From contig NZ_OY781882.1 of assembly GCF_963677125.1 (NCBI RefSeq), forward strand, positions 4,300,501 through 4,364,500: 64,000 nt of DNA, given 5' to 3'. The DNA is from an uncultured Desulfobacter sp. (GTDB lineage: Bacteria > Desulfobacterota > Desulfobacteria > Desulfobacterales > Desulfobacteraceae). This document shows, piece after piece, positions 18,676 to 27,599 of the stretch. A program made the translations under genes and the position numbers. Numbering within the stretch: position 1 is the first letter of the stretch; each line of letters opens with the position of its first letter. A model generated the notes under the pieces. That model saw only the letters and a program-made list of their open reading frames with translations. It was not told the DNA's origin and made no database searches.

Positions 18676-19293
18676 CTAATAATCACAGATGGACTGGTCA
18701 ACACTGGTGGGGACCCCTTCATACGGGGTCCATTTGTTGACATTGAAACTCGATGAATCCCTCATGTTTTTCAATACTTCAATACTGGTTTTATACCCTT
18801 TGTACATCCGGCACATATCCATGGCCATACCACAAATCAGCGCCACCGCCTGGATTACGGTGACATCATCCTGGGAAAATTCCCATGGTTCGGCAGTGTA
18901 AAGCCGTAATGCACCGATGACTTTGTTATGGCTGATAATGGGCACACCCAGCAATGATGCGATCCCTTCTTTTTTTGCTGCGTCAGGATACTCAATCCGA
19001 GGATCGTCCATGACATCGTAAATGGCAATGGGAACCGCATCCTTGGCTTCTTTGATTGCCTGTTTAAAGTGGGTCGGCCCTTTTTTGAGATATTCCTGGC
19101 TCAGACCGGATGAACCCATCAGTCCCAGTTCCCCGGTCTCCCTGTTGACCAGAAAAATACAGCAGCCCTTGGCATTGAACACGCTTTTTACACTTTCGGC
19201 GGTAATCATCGCAACTTCCTCTTGTTCTTTGCACTGGGAAATCGCGGTGGTCAAACGGGTGATGGTTTCGTAATGAAGTTCGTGGGTCTTCAT
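18676..19293 (-). CDS. GAF-domain sensor protein
   Basis: Protein of 205 aa made up almost entirely of one GAF domain (about 10-165: RLTTAISQCKEQEEVAMITA, GCCIFLVNRETGELGLMGSSG, GVPIISHNKVIGALRLYT). A short helical tail follows. There is no output domain, so it probably acts through a partner or as a small-molecule or redox sensor. An AAAGGAGA site lies just before the ATG at 19293. Similar stand-alone GAF proteins are common in sulfate-reducing bacteria. The ligand is unknown. Confidence 0.8.
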   Translation of the reverse strand: MKTHELHYETITRLTTAISQCKEQEEVAMITAESVKSVFNAKGCCIFLVNRETGELGLMGSSGLSQEYLKKGPTHFKQAIKEAKDAVPIAIYDVMDDPRIEYPDAAKKEGIASLLGVPIISHNKVIGALRLYTAEPWEFSQDDVTVIQAVALICGMAMDMCRMYKGYKTSIEVLKNMRDSSSFNVNKWTPYEGVPTSVDQSICDY

Positions 19294-19675
19294 AGCGTTC
19301 TCCTTTTCTTTTAAGATTAAAAGATTTTACTATAATCAACTGGTTTTAGAGCGTATTAATATGATTTCAGCAGTACCCGGACGATCACGCGAAATGCGGT
19401 TCAAGAGAAATGGAATGACCCCAAAAAACCAGCCGTGTAGTAATAAGCAGAATAACGATCCGTTTTTGAACTTGATATGGATTTAATATATCTGATTCAT
19501 TTAAGAAGGTCAAAGGGAATCGCTTTTTATTTGTTCAGGCTGAATTATGTATTTTGTTTAAACAAGGTTGTCTATTTAAAGATAGGAAGGCACGGCAGCA
19601 CCGGAACAGTGCGCCGTGAAGCAAGAAAAAAACACAAGGAAGGCTCAGGTCTAGAAGAGAACGTTAGAGAGGGGA
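19294..19675. other. Spacer without a convincing gene
   Basis: 382 bp between the start of the GAF gene and the end of the glycosyltransferase gene (both minus strand), so it should hold the GAF promoter. Short plus-strand frames here (for example 19360-19488) have no ribosome-binding site or recognisable motif. Confidence 0.4.
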
Positions 19676-21058
19676 TCAGGTCAATTGCCGGGCGTTCATT
19701 TGCTGGTGAATGTCCGTGTCCGGATTGACCTTTGGACAGGCTCGAGTCAGCCAATGGGAATTATGAGGAGTAAACAGGGCATAGGGCTTGATCCAGGTCA
19801 GGCCGATGAAAAAGAAAAATCCATAAGCAAATGCAAGTATTGAAGATATCCTGCCGAATTTCCAGGCGTAGATTGTGGCGGACAGGCTGGAACCCAGCAC
19901 AATACCGATAATGGTTTTACTTCCGAATATGGCCGGATGCCATAGAATCAATCCCCATGAGATCAAGAAAAAAATCTGGGCAACGGTAAGTTTGAGCACG
20001 TCGGAAACCAGAGTGATCCGCGCCCCAAGCATTGAGTCTTGACGAAACCGTGTAAAGATAAAGGCTGTCATGGCAATGGTTTCACGCACATTGCTTCGGG
20101 CCCATCTTAAGTACATTTTACAAAGCTGGGAATAAGCCACCGGGACTTCGGTAAAGACCCTGGCATTCTGTTGAAATACCACATGATATCCCTGACGAAG
20201 AATCATGTTTGTCATTGCGCGATCCTCGCCGATATTGGCGGGTCGCCCAAGAAAAGTCTGATTCCGCCACTTATCAAGCACATTCATTACCGCAGATTTA
20301 CGGTAAGCAGACAGAGCACCCGGCGTACAGGTCACTGTGCGGTACATGCTCTGGCTGGCACGCATGAAATCAAAGCTGAACACAAATGCAATGTCTACCA
20401 TACGGGGGATAATACCCTGGGTTTGATTGAGCACCCGAACATTACCGGCAACAGCGCCGACCTGGGGATTTGAGAAAGGCGTTACCAGATTTCTAAGGGT
20501 GTCGGCTTCCACCATAGAATCACTGTCCACGGTTACCAGTATCTTGCCGGAACTTTTTTTAAATCCGTCATAGAGGGCTTGGCGTTTTCCTTGGTTCTTG
20601 GGCTGGCGTATGGTCAGAACCGGTAAAGTAAGCTTTCTTTTGGCCCGTTTAATCCATTGCCAGGTGTCGTCCGCACTGCCGTCATCCACGGCTATCAATT
20701 GAATTTTTTCTTTGGGATAGTTGCTGGCTGCAAGGCTTTTAAGGGTATCATATACCTGACGGCCTTCATTGTAAGCGGGAACTACGATTGTACAGGTGGG
20801 CAGTTGATCATCGGACACACTTGTCATTGGCCTGTATCTGAGTACCAGGATGATTCTCCATACCAGTTCTGCCATGGCCAGAGAGCAAAGAACGGAAAAT
20901 AGCACGACCAAGGTACCTCCCCATGGCATTCCTCTAAGAAATTGAGAACCGGATGAGCCGCCGGTGCCATACAGACAGGCCGCTGCGACAACTGACAGAA
21001 TACAGGCAAGAGCTGCAAATTTTTTTCTATTTCCGATTGTTTTTTGGGACGTTACCAT
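19676..21058 (-). CDS. Membrane family-2 glycosyltransferase (polysaccharide synthase type)
   Basis: Protein of 460 aa with two N-terminal membrane helices, a GT2 catalytic domain (about 80-310) and several C-terminal helices. This is the layout of NodC, hyaluronan synthase and PgaC. Visible active-site motifs are VVPAYNEG, VDDGSADDTW, VTVDSDSM (the DxD), NIGEDRAMT and a variant of QxxRW (LRWARSN). It should polymerise a nucleotide-sugar into an extracellular polysaccharide. The downstream end reads through spacer sequence to the GAF gene. No other polysaccharide genes are adjacent. Confidence 0.88.
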   Translation of the reverse strand: MVTSQKTIGNRKKFAALACILSVVAAACLYGTGGSSGSQFLRGMPWGGTLVVLFSVLCSLAMAELVWRIILVLRYRPMTSVSDDQLPTCTIVVPAYNEGRQVYDTLKSLAASNYPKEKIQLIAVDDGSADDTWQWIKRAKRKLTLPVLTIRQPKNQGKRQALYDGFKKSSGKILVTVDSDSMVEADTLRNLVTPFSNPQVGAVAGNVRVLNQTQGIIPRMVDIAFVFSFDFMRASQSMYRTVTCTPGALSAYRKSAVMNVLDKWRNQTFLGRPANIGEDRAMTNMILRQGYHVVFQQNARVFTEVPVAYSQLCKMYLRWARSNVRETIAMTAFIFTRFRQDSMLGARITLVSDVLKLTVAQIFFLISWGLILWHPAIFGSKTIIGIVLGSSLSATIYAWKFGRISSILAFAYGFFFFIGLTWIKPYALFTPHNSHWLTRACPKVNPDTDIHQQMNARQLT

Positions 21059-21330
21059 AAATATACCTCTCCTTTATTAAAATTCATCAGCAGCAGAGTA
21101 AAATCACATGCTGTGATGTAGCCCACAATAGAGCAAAGGGTGTGCCATTGTGTAATATACTGAATTTAAATAAAAAATTATGATAGTGAAAAATATTAAG
21201 ATAGAAACGGGTTACTAAAATTTCATCCTTGGGAACGAATTTTTCATGTTTGCGCCTTCGGAATCGAGGCTTGTTCATATCCGGGCTTGGTTTTACTTTT
21301 GGTTACTCCGTAGACAACTGGAAACAAAAA

Positions 21331-21371
21331 CTCAAATGCCCTGGGAATTATTAATTCCCAGGGCATTTGAG
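21331..21371 (-). terminator. Terminator below the truncated uvrA copy
   Basis: Nearly uninterrupted inverted repeat with 19-bp arms and a 3-nt loop. On the minus strand it is followed by TTTTTGTTT, so it is a strong rho-independent terminator. It lies about 350 nt downstream of the truncated uvrA stop. A related hairpin with the same CTCAAATGC base lies downstream of the intact uvrA at 39466-39510. Confidence 0.8.
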
Positions 21372-21458
21372 TTTGAATCGGTCTGACAGACAGGATTATA
21401 AATGCTGTTGTCTGACCACAATCCTTTTCCTTTTTTAAATCACCAAGTCGTGGTGAGG

Positions 21459-21491
21459 CCCTGTGCCGGAATTTTTTATTCCGGCACAGGG
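21459..21491. other. Second strong hairpin in the spacer after truncated uvrA
   Basis: Perfect 13-bp arms (CCCTGTGCCGGAA and its complement) with a 7-nt AT loop. It is flanked by TCACC/GGTGA repeats that could form an outer stem, and by a small TCACCA/TGGTGA hairpin at 21440-21456. No gene is seen from 21372 to 21721. The corresponding spacer next to the intact uvrA is only about 80 nt, so this block was gained on the truncated side or lost on the other. It could be a structured RNA or a repeat element. Confidence 0.45.
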
Positions 21492-21721
21492 AGGTGATGA
21501 TGGTGGTGATGAGACAAGGACAGGTGGAGTATGCAGTGGTTTCAGGGGGTAGTCTCGCCCTTTGTCATACATGTCCTTTGCTTTGAGTATAGCAAAGGAT
21601 GTGCCAAATAGTTAACTATCTGTTTTAAAGGGCTTATTTGTGATGTTCGTGTTGTTTCTATGAAATCAAGTTACAAAAATTTCATTTATTGCCCTTGTAA
21701 AAGTGCAAAATACGTAATCTG

Positions 21722-22900
21722 TCAAGCCGGATTGTAATTGCCTGGTTTAAGGATGGGGATCAAGTACTGTCCAGTGTAGCTGCTCGAATTTTTAGTCACC
21801 TCCTCCGGCGGACCGGCTGCCACAATTCGGCCCCCGCCGCTGCCGCCCTCGGGTCCGATGTCCAGAATCCAGTCCGCGGTTTTGATCACATCCAGGTTAT
21901 GCTCAATGATGACCACGGTGTTACCGGCATGGGTGAGGCGCTGGAGCACCTGAAGGAGCATGCGGATATCCTGGAAATGCAGCCCGGTGGTGGGCTCGTC
22001 CAGGATATAAAGGGTGTCACCGGTGTCTTTCCGGGCAAGCTCACGGGCCAGTTTGATCCGCTGGGCCTCTCCACCGGAGAGGGTCGTGGCGGCCTGGCCC
22101 AGTTTGATATATGAGAGTCCCACATCCACCAGCGTGTCCAGAATTCGGGTGATCTTGGGATGGGCATCAAACAGCTCCCTGGCCTGCACTACGGAGAGAT
22201 CCAATATATCGGCAATGGAGTGGTCCTTGTACTTGATTTCCAGGGTTGATTTGTTGAACCGTTTGCCGTGGCAGACATCACAGGGCACAAACACGTCGGC
22301 TAAAAAGTGCATCTCCACCTTGATGTATCCGTCCCCGTGGCAGGCCTCGCACCGGCCGCCTTTGACATTAAAGGAGTACCTCCCTTTTTTATATCCCCGG
22401 GACTGGGATTCGGGCAGCATGGCAAACAGGTCCCGGATGGGGTCAAACAGCTTGGTATATGTGGCCGGATTACTGCGTGGGGTCCGGCCAATGGGTTTCT
22501 GGTCAATGTTGATGACTTTATTAATATGGGACAGGCCGGTAATTTTTTTATGTTTTCCAACGCTCATCTGGGATTTGTGCAGTTTTACCGCCAGGGCCGG
22601 GTAGAGGATCTGGTTGATCAAAGTGGATTTACCCGCCCCGGACACGCCGGTTACGGCTGTTAAAAGTCCCACAGGAATTTTTGCGGTGATATCGGCCAGG
22701 TTGTTTTCACATGCCCCATGGATGGTGAGCCATTTATTGCCCATGGATTTGGGTGTTCTTCGATTTTCAGGTACGGAAATGGTCTCACGTCCGTTTAAAA
22801 ATTGCCCGGTGAGAGAGATCGGATTTTTTCGGATCTGTTCGAGTGTGCCCTGGGCCACAATTTTTCCGTATAGGTGCCCGGCGCCCGGACCGGTGTCCAC
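21722..22900 (-). pseudogene. 5'-truncated uvrA copy (C-terminal 390 codons)
   Basis: Near-identical duplicate of the C-terminal part of the intact UvrA encoded at 39589-42561. It retains the second ATPase: Walker A GVSGAGKST, the zinc module CEACHGDG and CDVCHGK, signature LSGGEAQR and Walker B ILDEPTTGLH. It lacks the first ATPase and the UvrB-binding region. The frame is open, but its only start is a GTG at 22898-22900 without a ribosome-binding site. Protein differences cluster at the truncated end (MDTGPGAGHLYGKIV versus DIGPGAGHLGGEIV) and beyond the 3' end, while the middle is nearly identical. Confidence 0.9.
21722..22900 (-). repeat. Left direct repeat of the uvrA 3' segment
   Basis: About 1.18 kb repeated in the same orientation at 39589-40767 (constant offset of 17867 nt), flanking the accessory island. 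Comparing by eye, the central kilobase differs at only about ten positions. The last 100-150 bp at the truncation point and the sequence just outside the stop codon are clearly more diverged. Confidence 0.9.
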
Positions 22901-22969
22901 AAAAATTTATTTCTATCTTTTTATTGACAAGTGAGTTTTGGATATTCTAAGTGCTTAGCAGTTCATTAA

Positions 22970-23296
22970 TTTAAAGAAAAATTAAATCTCGGGGCCAAAT
23001 CATGCTCCATCATTGTGAAATGCCCCGAAGGCAGTAAGCTATGGCTTACAGACGTCTTCAGATTCTATTTGCTTCCATTGAACCTTGAAGGCAAGGAGTT
23101 CATTGGAATGGTAATCCGCTCACCTAACAACTTCCTACCTGAATCTAATTCTTATCAAAAAATGAATATGGAGGTCACACTCCGCAATAATATCATTTCA
23201 GATGGGTACAGTAACGTTGATAAAATTTTATTAAAAGATAATTCTGAAACTCAAGGCTACCTATGGAATCGACATATCAAAAATATAACTCATTAA
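22970..23296 (+). CDS. Unrecognised short ORF at the island edge, possibly a gene fragment
   Basis: Open frame of about 105 codons running from just inside the uvrA truncation point to a TAA at 23294-23296. It overlaps the start of the sigma factor gene by 34 bp. The only early start is GTG at 23015 (KCPEGSKLWLTDVFRFY follows). No ribosome-binding site or family was recognised. It may be a small protein translated ahead of the sigma factor or the 3' end of a gene cut by the duplication. A TTGACA at 22924-22929 could be a -35 element, but I see no good -10 at the right spacing. Confidence 0.35.
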   Translation, partial: FKEKLNLGAKSCSIIVKCPEGSKLWLTDVFRFYLLPLNLEGKEFIGMVIRSPNNFLPESNSYQKMNMEVTLRNNIISDGYSNVDKILLKDNSETQGYLWNRHIKNITH

Positions 23297-23892
23297 GTGA
23301 TGGGCAATTGATTGACGCCATCATTTCAGAAGACCGACGGGCAATAGAGTTTTTGCTAATAAATTGCATGGGCGCAAAGTTTAAACATATGTGCAGGATC
23401 TATCCCCATGCAGGTGTAGAACCGGAAGATTTAACCCAGGAAATTTTCAGAAAGATGATGAACAATGACTGGCAGATGCTTCGCTCTTTCCGAGGAAGTG
23501 GGTTTAATAATCGTCGATGCCGGCTGACTACCTATATTACAGTCATTGCGGCCCGGTGGATTAAAAAGAAAAACGACAGAGGAATGAAAGAAACATCTTT
23601 TACCGGTGCTCATTTATATAATAAGGGATCAAATAGCGAACCTGAAATAGAGGATTTTCAAGGTAAGCACCTGAGCAGAAAAAAAGAACTTGGGGCAGAT
23701 TTAATTAAATTGATCATGGAGTTGGAAAAATCCAGGGAACGGGTCGTACTGATTGAGTACAAGCTTAAAGAACGACCGATAAAAGAGGTGGCTTCAATGC
23801 TTAAAACAACCGAGAACAACATATATAACATTGCCCACCGTGCCATGAAGAATCTTCGTCCCGTTCTGGTGAAAGGAGGGTATCATGAATAA
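23263..23892 (+). CDS. Sigma-70 family (ECF-like) sigma factor
   Basis: Protein of 209 aa with region 2 at about 15-100 (EDLTQEIFRKMMNN, LTTYITVIAARWIKKK). Region 4 is at about 145-205 (RERVVLIEYKLKERPIKEVA, TTENNIYNIAHRAMKNLRPV). There is no region 1 or 3, as in extracytoplasmic-function sigma factors. It should direct RNA polymerase to promoters of this cluster. Its last codons overlap the start of the anti-sigma gene (ATGAATAA, 8 bp), the standard sigma/anti-sigma arrangement. The start has only a weak ribosome-binding site (AAGG). Confidence 0.88.
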   Translation: MESTYQKYNSLSDGQLIDAIISEDRRAIEFLLINCMGAKFKHMCRIYPHAGVEPEDLTQEIFRKMMNNDWQMLRSFRGSGFNNRRCRLTTYITVIAARWIKKKNDRGMKETSFTGAHLYNKGSNSEPEIEDFQGKHLSRKKELGADLIKLIMELEKSRERVVLIEYKLKERPIKEVASMLKTTENNIYNIAHRAMKNLRPVLVKGGYHE

Positions 23893-25513
23893 TTGCCCTT
23901 CTGATAAAAAAATTGCTTTGTTTCTTGATGGTTCTTTGTCCGATATTGAGTCTAAGAAGATATTGACACATGCAAAAGAATGTTCAGAATGCGGTTTCCT
24001 GTTAGTAGATCTTATTTCTCTGGAGAGTTTGGAAACCGAAGATCTCCTTCCGGAGCTTAATTCTCAGGAACAAGAATCCATGTCCGAGACGATTGAATCG
24101 TTGCTTTCTTCTGAAAAAAAAGAAGGATCGTCTGTTCAAGACCGGGAGTCTGAAAAAACTTCAAAATCAATCTTCAGCAAGCTTAAGGATGCTGTTCCAA
24201 GCATTGCAGCCGGGCTGGGTTTGGGAAGTCTGGCCAAGTCAGTCGGGATGAAAGGTGGGGCTGTGCCGTCTCTTGCAGAAAAAAATCAAAATATTGGTGA
24301 GAATTCTGACAGAATTGATGAGGATGATGACTCTAATAAAAATAAAGGCAATGAAAATCAAGGAACAGATGAAACAGCCGTAAAAATAGAAAATATCGAA
24401 AATGAGTTTGAATATTTTAACATAGAGAGCAACCAATCAGCATTATCGGGAGGATCAGACATGACAGATCAGACAACACCCAATTTTAATTTTGCCCCGT
24501 CACAGCATGGGGAATCTCCCTATAACGAAAGGTCCACGGAAGTATATCAATTTTATAATGACACCTGTGCCATTCGTTGCCAGGACCTGATCCTGGATAA
24601 ATACGGAATAGATGTCACCCAGGAAGAATTGATTCAGTTAGCTTCCGAGAACGGCTGGTACAGGGAAGGTGGCGGGACGCCCCTTGACCAGGTTGGCAAT
24701 CTCTTGGACGCTTGCGGTATTTCCACTAATCGCTATGTAAACGCCAATGTATTCAACCTGGTATCCGAACTCTCTCAGGGACACCAAATCATCGTTGCCG
24801 TGGATGGCAATGAACTGGTGAATGGCGGAGGTATATTCGAAGATTTTGCCGAAAGCATGGGGCTCAGTGGAGCCAACCATGCCGTCATCGTAGCCGGAAT
24901 CAATACAGCTGATCCGGATAATGTAACTGTGATCGTCAAAGACCCCGGGACCGGTGATGTGGCAAAAGAATACCCGATAGAGCAATTTGCAAAAGCATGG
25001 GAGGATTCCGATAATTTCATGGTGGCAACCACGGAACCGCCGCCCCAATACGAGAATCTTCCGGAAATGGCAAATTTCAATTATTTGAGCGGCCATGTAT
25101 CCCATATCGGACAATTGCCATATGAGGATTTTGATGCTGCCTGTGATCAGACCAGTGCTCTGGAGCCCTCATTTACCGGATGGGGGGAACTCTCTTCGTC
25201 GCTTTTTGATTCTGTATCCGGCTCTCTTCCGGTTGTTCGTCTTCTTGACGGGATATCGGAAACCATAACTTCTCACGCGACATCCGCCGATGAGCCGGAC
25301 AGCCTTCCGGAAGAGATATCTTTCGAGGCTCAGGCCGTGGCCTTGGAAAATGAACTGCATGATCATACGGATATGACATTATCTGACGCCTATATGAAAG
25401 ATGAGTTAGAGGAAGCGGAAGAAGAAAACGAATATGATGAATTTCAAGGAGAAGACAGCCTGGATGAGGATACGGAAGATTTTGATGGGGATGAAATCTC
25501 TGATTTTGAATAA
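23885..25513 (+). CDS. Zinc anti-sigma protein fused to a C39-like cysteine peptidase
   Basis: Protein of 542 aa. The N-terminus is a ZAS anti-sigma domain: C4, then H29-x3-C33-x2-C36. A glycine-rich amphipathic stretch (about 98-125) and an acidic linker follow. Residues about 215-385 resemble a papain-fold C39-type peptidase: Q222 and C228 in QFYNDTCAIRC, H332 in GANHAVIVAGI, and D353 in VKDPGTG make a plausible oxyanion residue and Cys-His-Asp triad. The C-terminus is extremely acidic. No clear membrane helix is seen. A strong AAAGGAGG precedes the ATG. I infer that it holds the upstream sigma factor and that proteolysis, perhaps self-cleavage, may release it. Confidence 0.8.
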   Translation: MNNCPSDKKIALFLDGSLSDIESKKILTHAKECSECGFLLVDLISLESLETEDLLPELNSQEQESMSETIESLLSSEKKEGSSVQDRESEKTSKSIFSKLKDAVPSIAAGLGLGSLAKSVGMKGGAVPSLAEKNQNIGENSDRIDEDDDSNKNKGNENQGTDETAVKIENIENEFEYFNIESNQSALSGGSDMTDQTTPNFNFAPSQHGESPYNERSTEVYQFYNDTCAIRCQDLILDKYGIDVTQEELIQLASENGWYREGGGTPLDQVGNLLDACGISTNRYVNANVFNLVSELSQGHQIIVAVDGNELVNGGGIFEDFAESMGLSGANHAVIVAGINTADPDNVTVIVKDPGTGDVAKEYPIEQFAKAWEDSDNFMVATTEPPPQYENLPEMANFNYLSGHVSHIGQLPYEDFDAACDQTSALEPSFTGWGELSSSLFDSVSGSLPVVRLLDGISETITSHATSADEPDSLPEEISFEAQAVALENELHDHTDMTLSDAYMKDELEEAEEENEYDEFQGEDSLDEDTEDFDGDEISDFE

Positions 25514-25561
25514 CATTCGTTTTCAACATTAATCCTTGGAATAGTAAGAAGGGAATCCACG

Positions 25562-27505
25562 ATGCACCATTTGGGTCTTGATTTTGGAACAAATTATATC
25601 TCTGCAAGCTATGTGAATCCTGCCTCGGGCAGACCGGAACCTGTAAGATTCATGGATAATGGGCAGGAAAAAATGCCTGCGCTGGTGTATTACTCGGAAC
25701 AGGGCGTACTTGTGGGGCAAGGGGTGCAAAGTATGCTGGAGCAGCTTTCGGCTTTTCCGCCCCGGGAACGGTTGCAAGCCCAGCAGGCCATAGTGCGCAG
25801 TTTAAAACGGGGCCTGAACCCCTCCGGCACCCATATCGTTCCCGGCAAAGGTGCTGTATCTCACGTTGATGTCGTAACGGACATTATGGCTTTTGTAAAG
25901 CAGGATGTGGAGTCCGGCTGCTTTGCCGGAGAAACGGTGGAAAAGCTGACATTGACCCATCCCGTGGTATGCACCGAAGCCTACAAAGCGTTACTCAAAA
26001 CAGCAGCGGAGAAGGCAGGATTCAAACAAGTGGATCTTATGGAAGAGCCGGTGGCGGCTGCCATGGGATCTGCATCAAGCGGCGTTGATGTGGGGCGCGG
26101 GATACTGGTGTACGACTTTGGCGGCGGCACCTTTGATGTTGCTTTTGTCATGCGGGATGACAACGGTCAGTTTCACATACCCTTTTCTCCCCTTGGAGAT
26201 CCCTGGTGTGGGGGTGATGATCTGGATATGCGTCTATACGAATACTGGGACCGGGAAGCGCAAAAGCAAAAAGGACGTTCCATTAACGGAAGTGCAGGAG
26301 AACTTGATGCCGGGTTTCTTCTTCGATGCCGACGGCACAAGGAGAACATTTCCCGTATAGAAAAAATGACCTTTACGGAATACCTGCCTTCCCAGGACGG
26401 CGTATCGTATTCTGAAGAAAACAAATTGACTATGACACTGGATAGAAATATCGCCAAACAGCTTTTCATGACTGATGTGGGCCGAACCATCGATATCACA
26501 AAGCGAATGCTAAGCAATGTGGAGAATGCCGGCCACAAAGTCGACACGGTCATATTGATCGGAGGCTCTTCCAGGCTTCCCATGGTCAAGGAACTTCTCA
26601 AGGATAGTTTACCTGTTAACCCATTGGAAACCATGCATGTTGATGTCGCGGTGGCCATGGGCGCTGTTTGTAAAGCGGCCCCAGAATCTCAGCCCGTACC
26701 TAACCCACAGATCAAAGAGACACAACCACTTTCATCCAAAAATGAGCGAGAATCGAACCCCATATCGGAAGGGTCATTTTATCCGATTGTTGATGAAGCA
26801 AAATGTGTTGGATGCGAAGGATGCGTAGAGGTTTGCCCTGCTGAAGTGTTTGAAATGATAGATAACAAGTCTGTTCCTGTTAATGCGGAAGAATGCATGG
26901 GTTGCGAAAACTGCCTTATAATTTGTGAAGAAAATGCAATTGCACTCGAAGGACAATTAAAACCGAAAAACAAACCGGAACCGCAGACCATATCAAAACC
27001 CCCAAAAGAGGATGGTAATGCTCAAGAAATAGAAAAAAAAATTACTCGTATGCTTGAAGCTGGGGGTTTTAAAAAAGCAACGTTTATAGGAAACAATATT
27101 TTTTCGTCATACTTTACATATCAGTTTAGGTGGAAAGCTCCCTTATTAGAAATTTATTCTAATTATAAAATATGTTTCTTCATTTTGAAAATAACAGAGC
27201 CACCTGTTAATGTTAACAATATAAAAGATGCTGCAGACGTTCTTATAAAAAGGAGAACGAGTAATAAAGTTAATTTTGTGTTCAACAATATAATTTTGCT
27301 ACATGAAGATATGCTTATTAAACAAGATATTGATGACAAACTTCCTGCGGGTCTGTTTAATGCCAGAACAATACTTAAAAGCATAACAGCGATTGACACC
27401 ATCAATAAAAAAGTTATTCAAAATAAAAGATTTTGTGGAAAATCCTGGACGGGAACTAGTGTACTTAAAGAGGTATTAAATAAATTACAAACAATTATTT
27501 ATTAA
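25562..27505 (+). CDS. Hsp70-like ATPase fused to a two-cluster ferredoxin domain
   Basis: Protein of 647 aa. Residues 1-370 are an Hsp70/actin-fold ATPase with phosphate 1 (GLDFGTNYIS), phosphate 2 (VYDFGGGTFDVAF) and adenosine (VILIGGSSRLPMV) motifs. After a short proline-rich linker, where DnaK would have its substrate-binding domain, comes a bacterial 2[4Fe-4S] ferredoxin. Cysteines are at 415, 418, 421, 425 (followed by Pro) and 445, 448, 451, 455. The last 150 residues are AT-rich in codon use and unrecognised. The ATG has AAGAAGG upstream. The ATPase is a close paralogue of the one encoded at 31237. A redox-gated chaperone-like switch is my inference. Confidence 0.88.
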   Translation: MHHLGLDFGTNYISASYVNPASGRPEPVRFMDNGQEKMPALVYYSEQGVLVGQGVQSMLEQLSAFPPRERLQAQQAIVRSLKRGLNPSGTHIVPGKGAVSHVDVVTDIMAFVKQDVESGCFAGETVEKLTLTHPVVCTEAYKALLKTAAEKAGFKQVDLMEEPVAAAMGSASSGVDVGRGILVYDFGGGTFDVAFVMRDDNGQFHIPFSPLGDPWCGGDDLDMRLYEYWDREAQKQKGRSINGSAGELDAGFLLRCRRHKENISRIEKMTFTEYLPSQDGVSYSEENKLTMTLDRNIAKQLFMTDVGRTIDITKRMLSNVENAGHKVDTVILIGGSSRLPMVKELLKDSLPVNPLETMHVDVAVAMGAVCKAAPESQPVPNPQIKETQPLSSKNERESNPISEGSFYPIVDEAKCVGCEGCVEVCPAEVFEMIDNKSVPVNAEECMGCENCLIICEENAIALEGQLKPKNKPEPQTISKPPKEDGNAQEIEKKITRMLEAGGFKKATFIGNNIFSSYFTYQFRWKAPLLEIYSNYKICFFILKITEPPVNVNNIKDAADVLIKRRTSNKVNFVFNNIILLHEDMLIKQDIDDKLPAGLFNARTILKSITAIDTINKKVIQNKRFCGKSWTGTSVLKEVLNKLQTIIY

Positions 27506-27599
27506 AAAGCTAAATGTTTTTCATAACTTTCGGTTCGTTTATTTTTCAGATCAAAATCGATTTACGGAAAAAATAATCGGAAACTAAGGAAAAGTAGAT

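Noticed and set aside
22014..22604. 196-codon plus-strand frame inside the truncated uvrA (also 39881-40471 in the intact copy)
   Set aside because: It is antisense to uvrA in both copies, its repetition only reflects the uvrA duplication, and no family was recognised.
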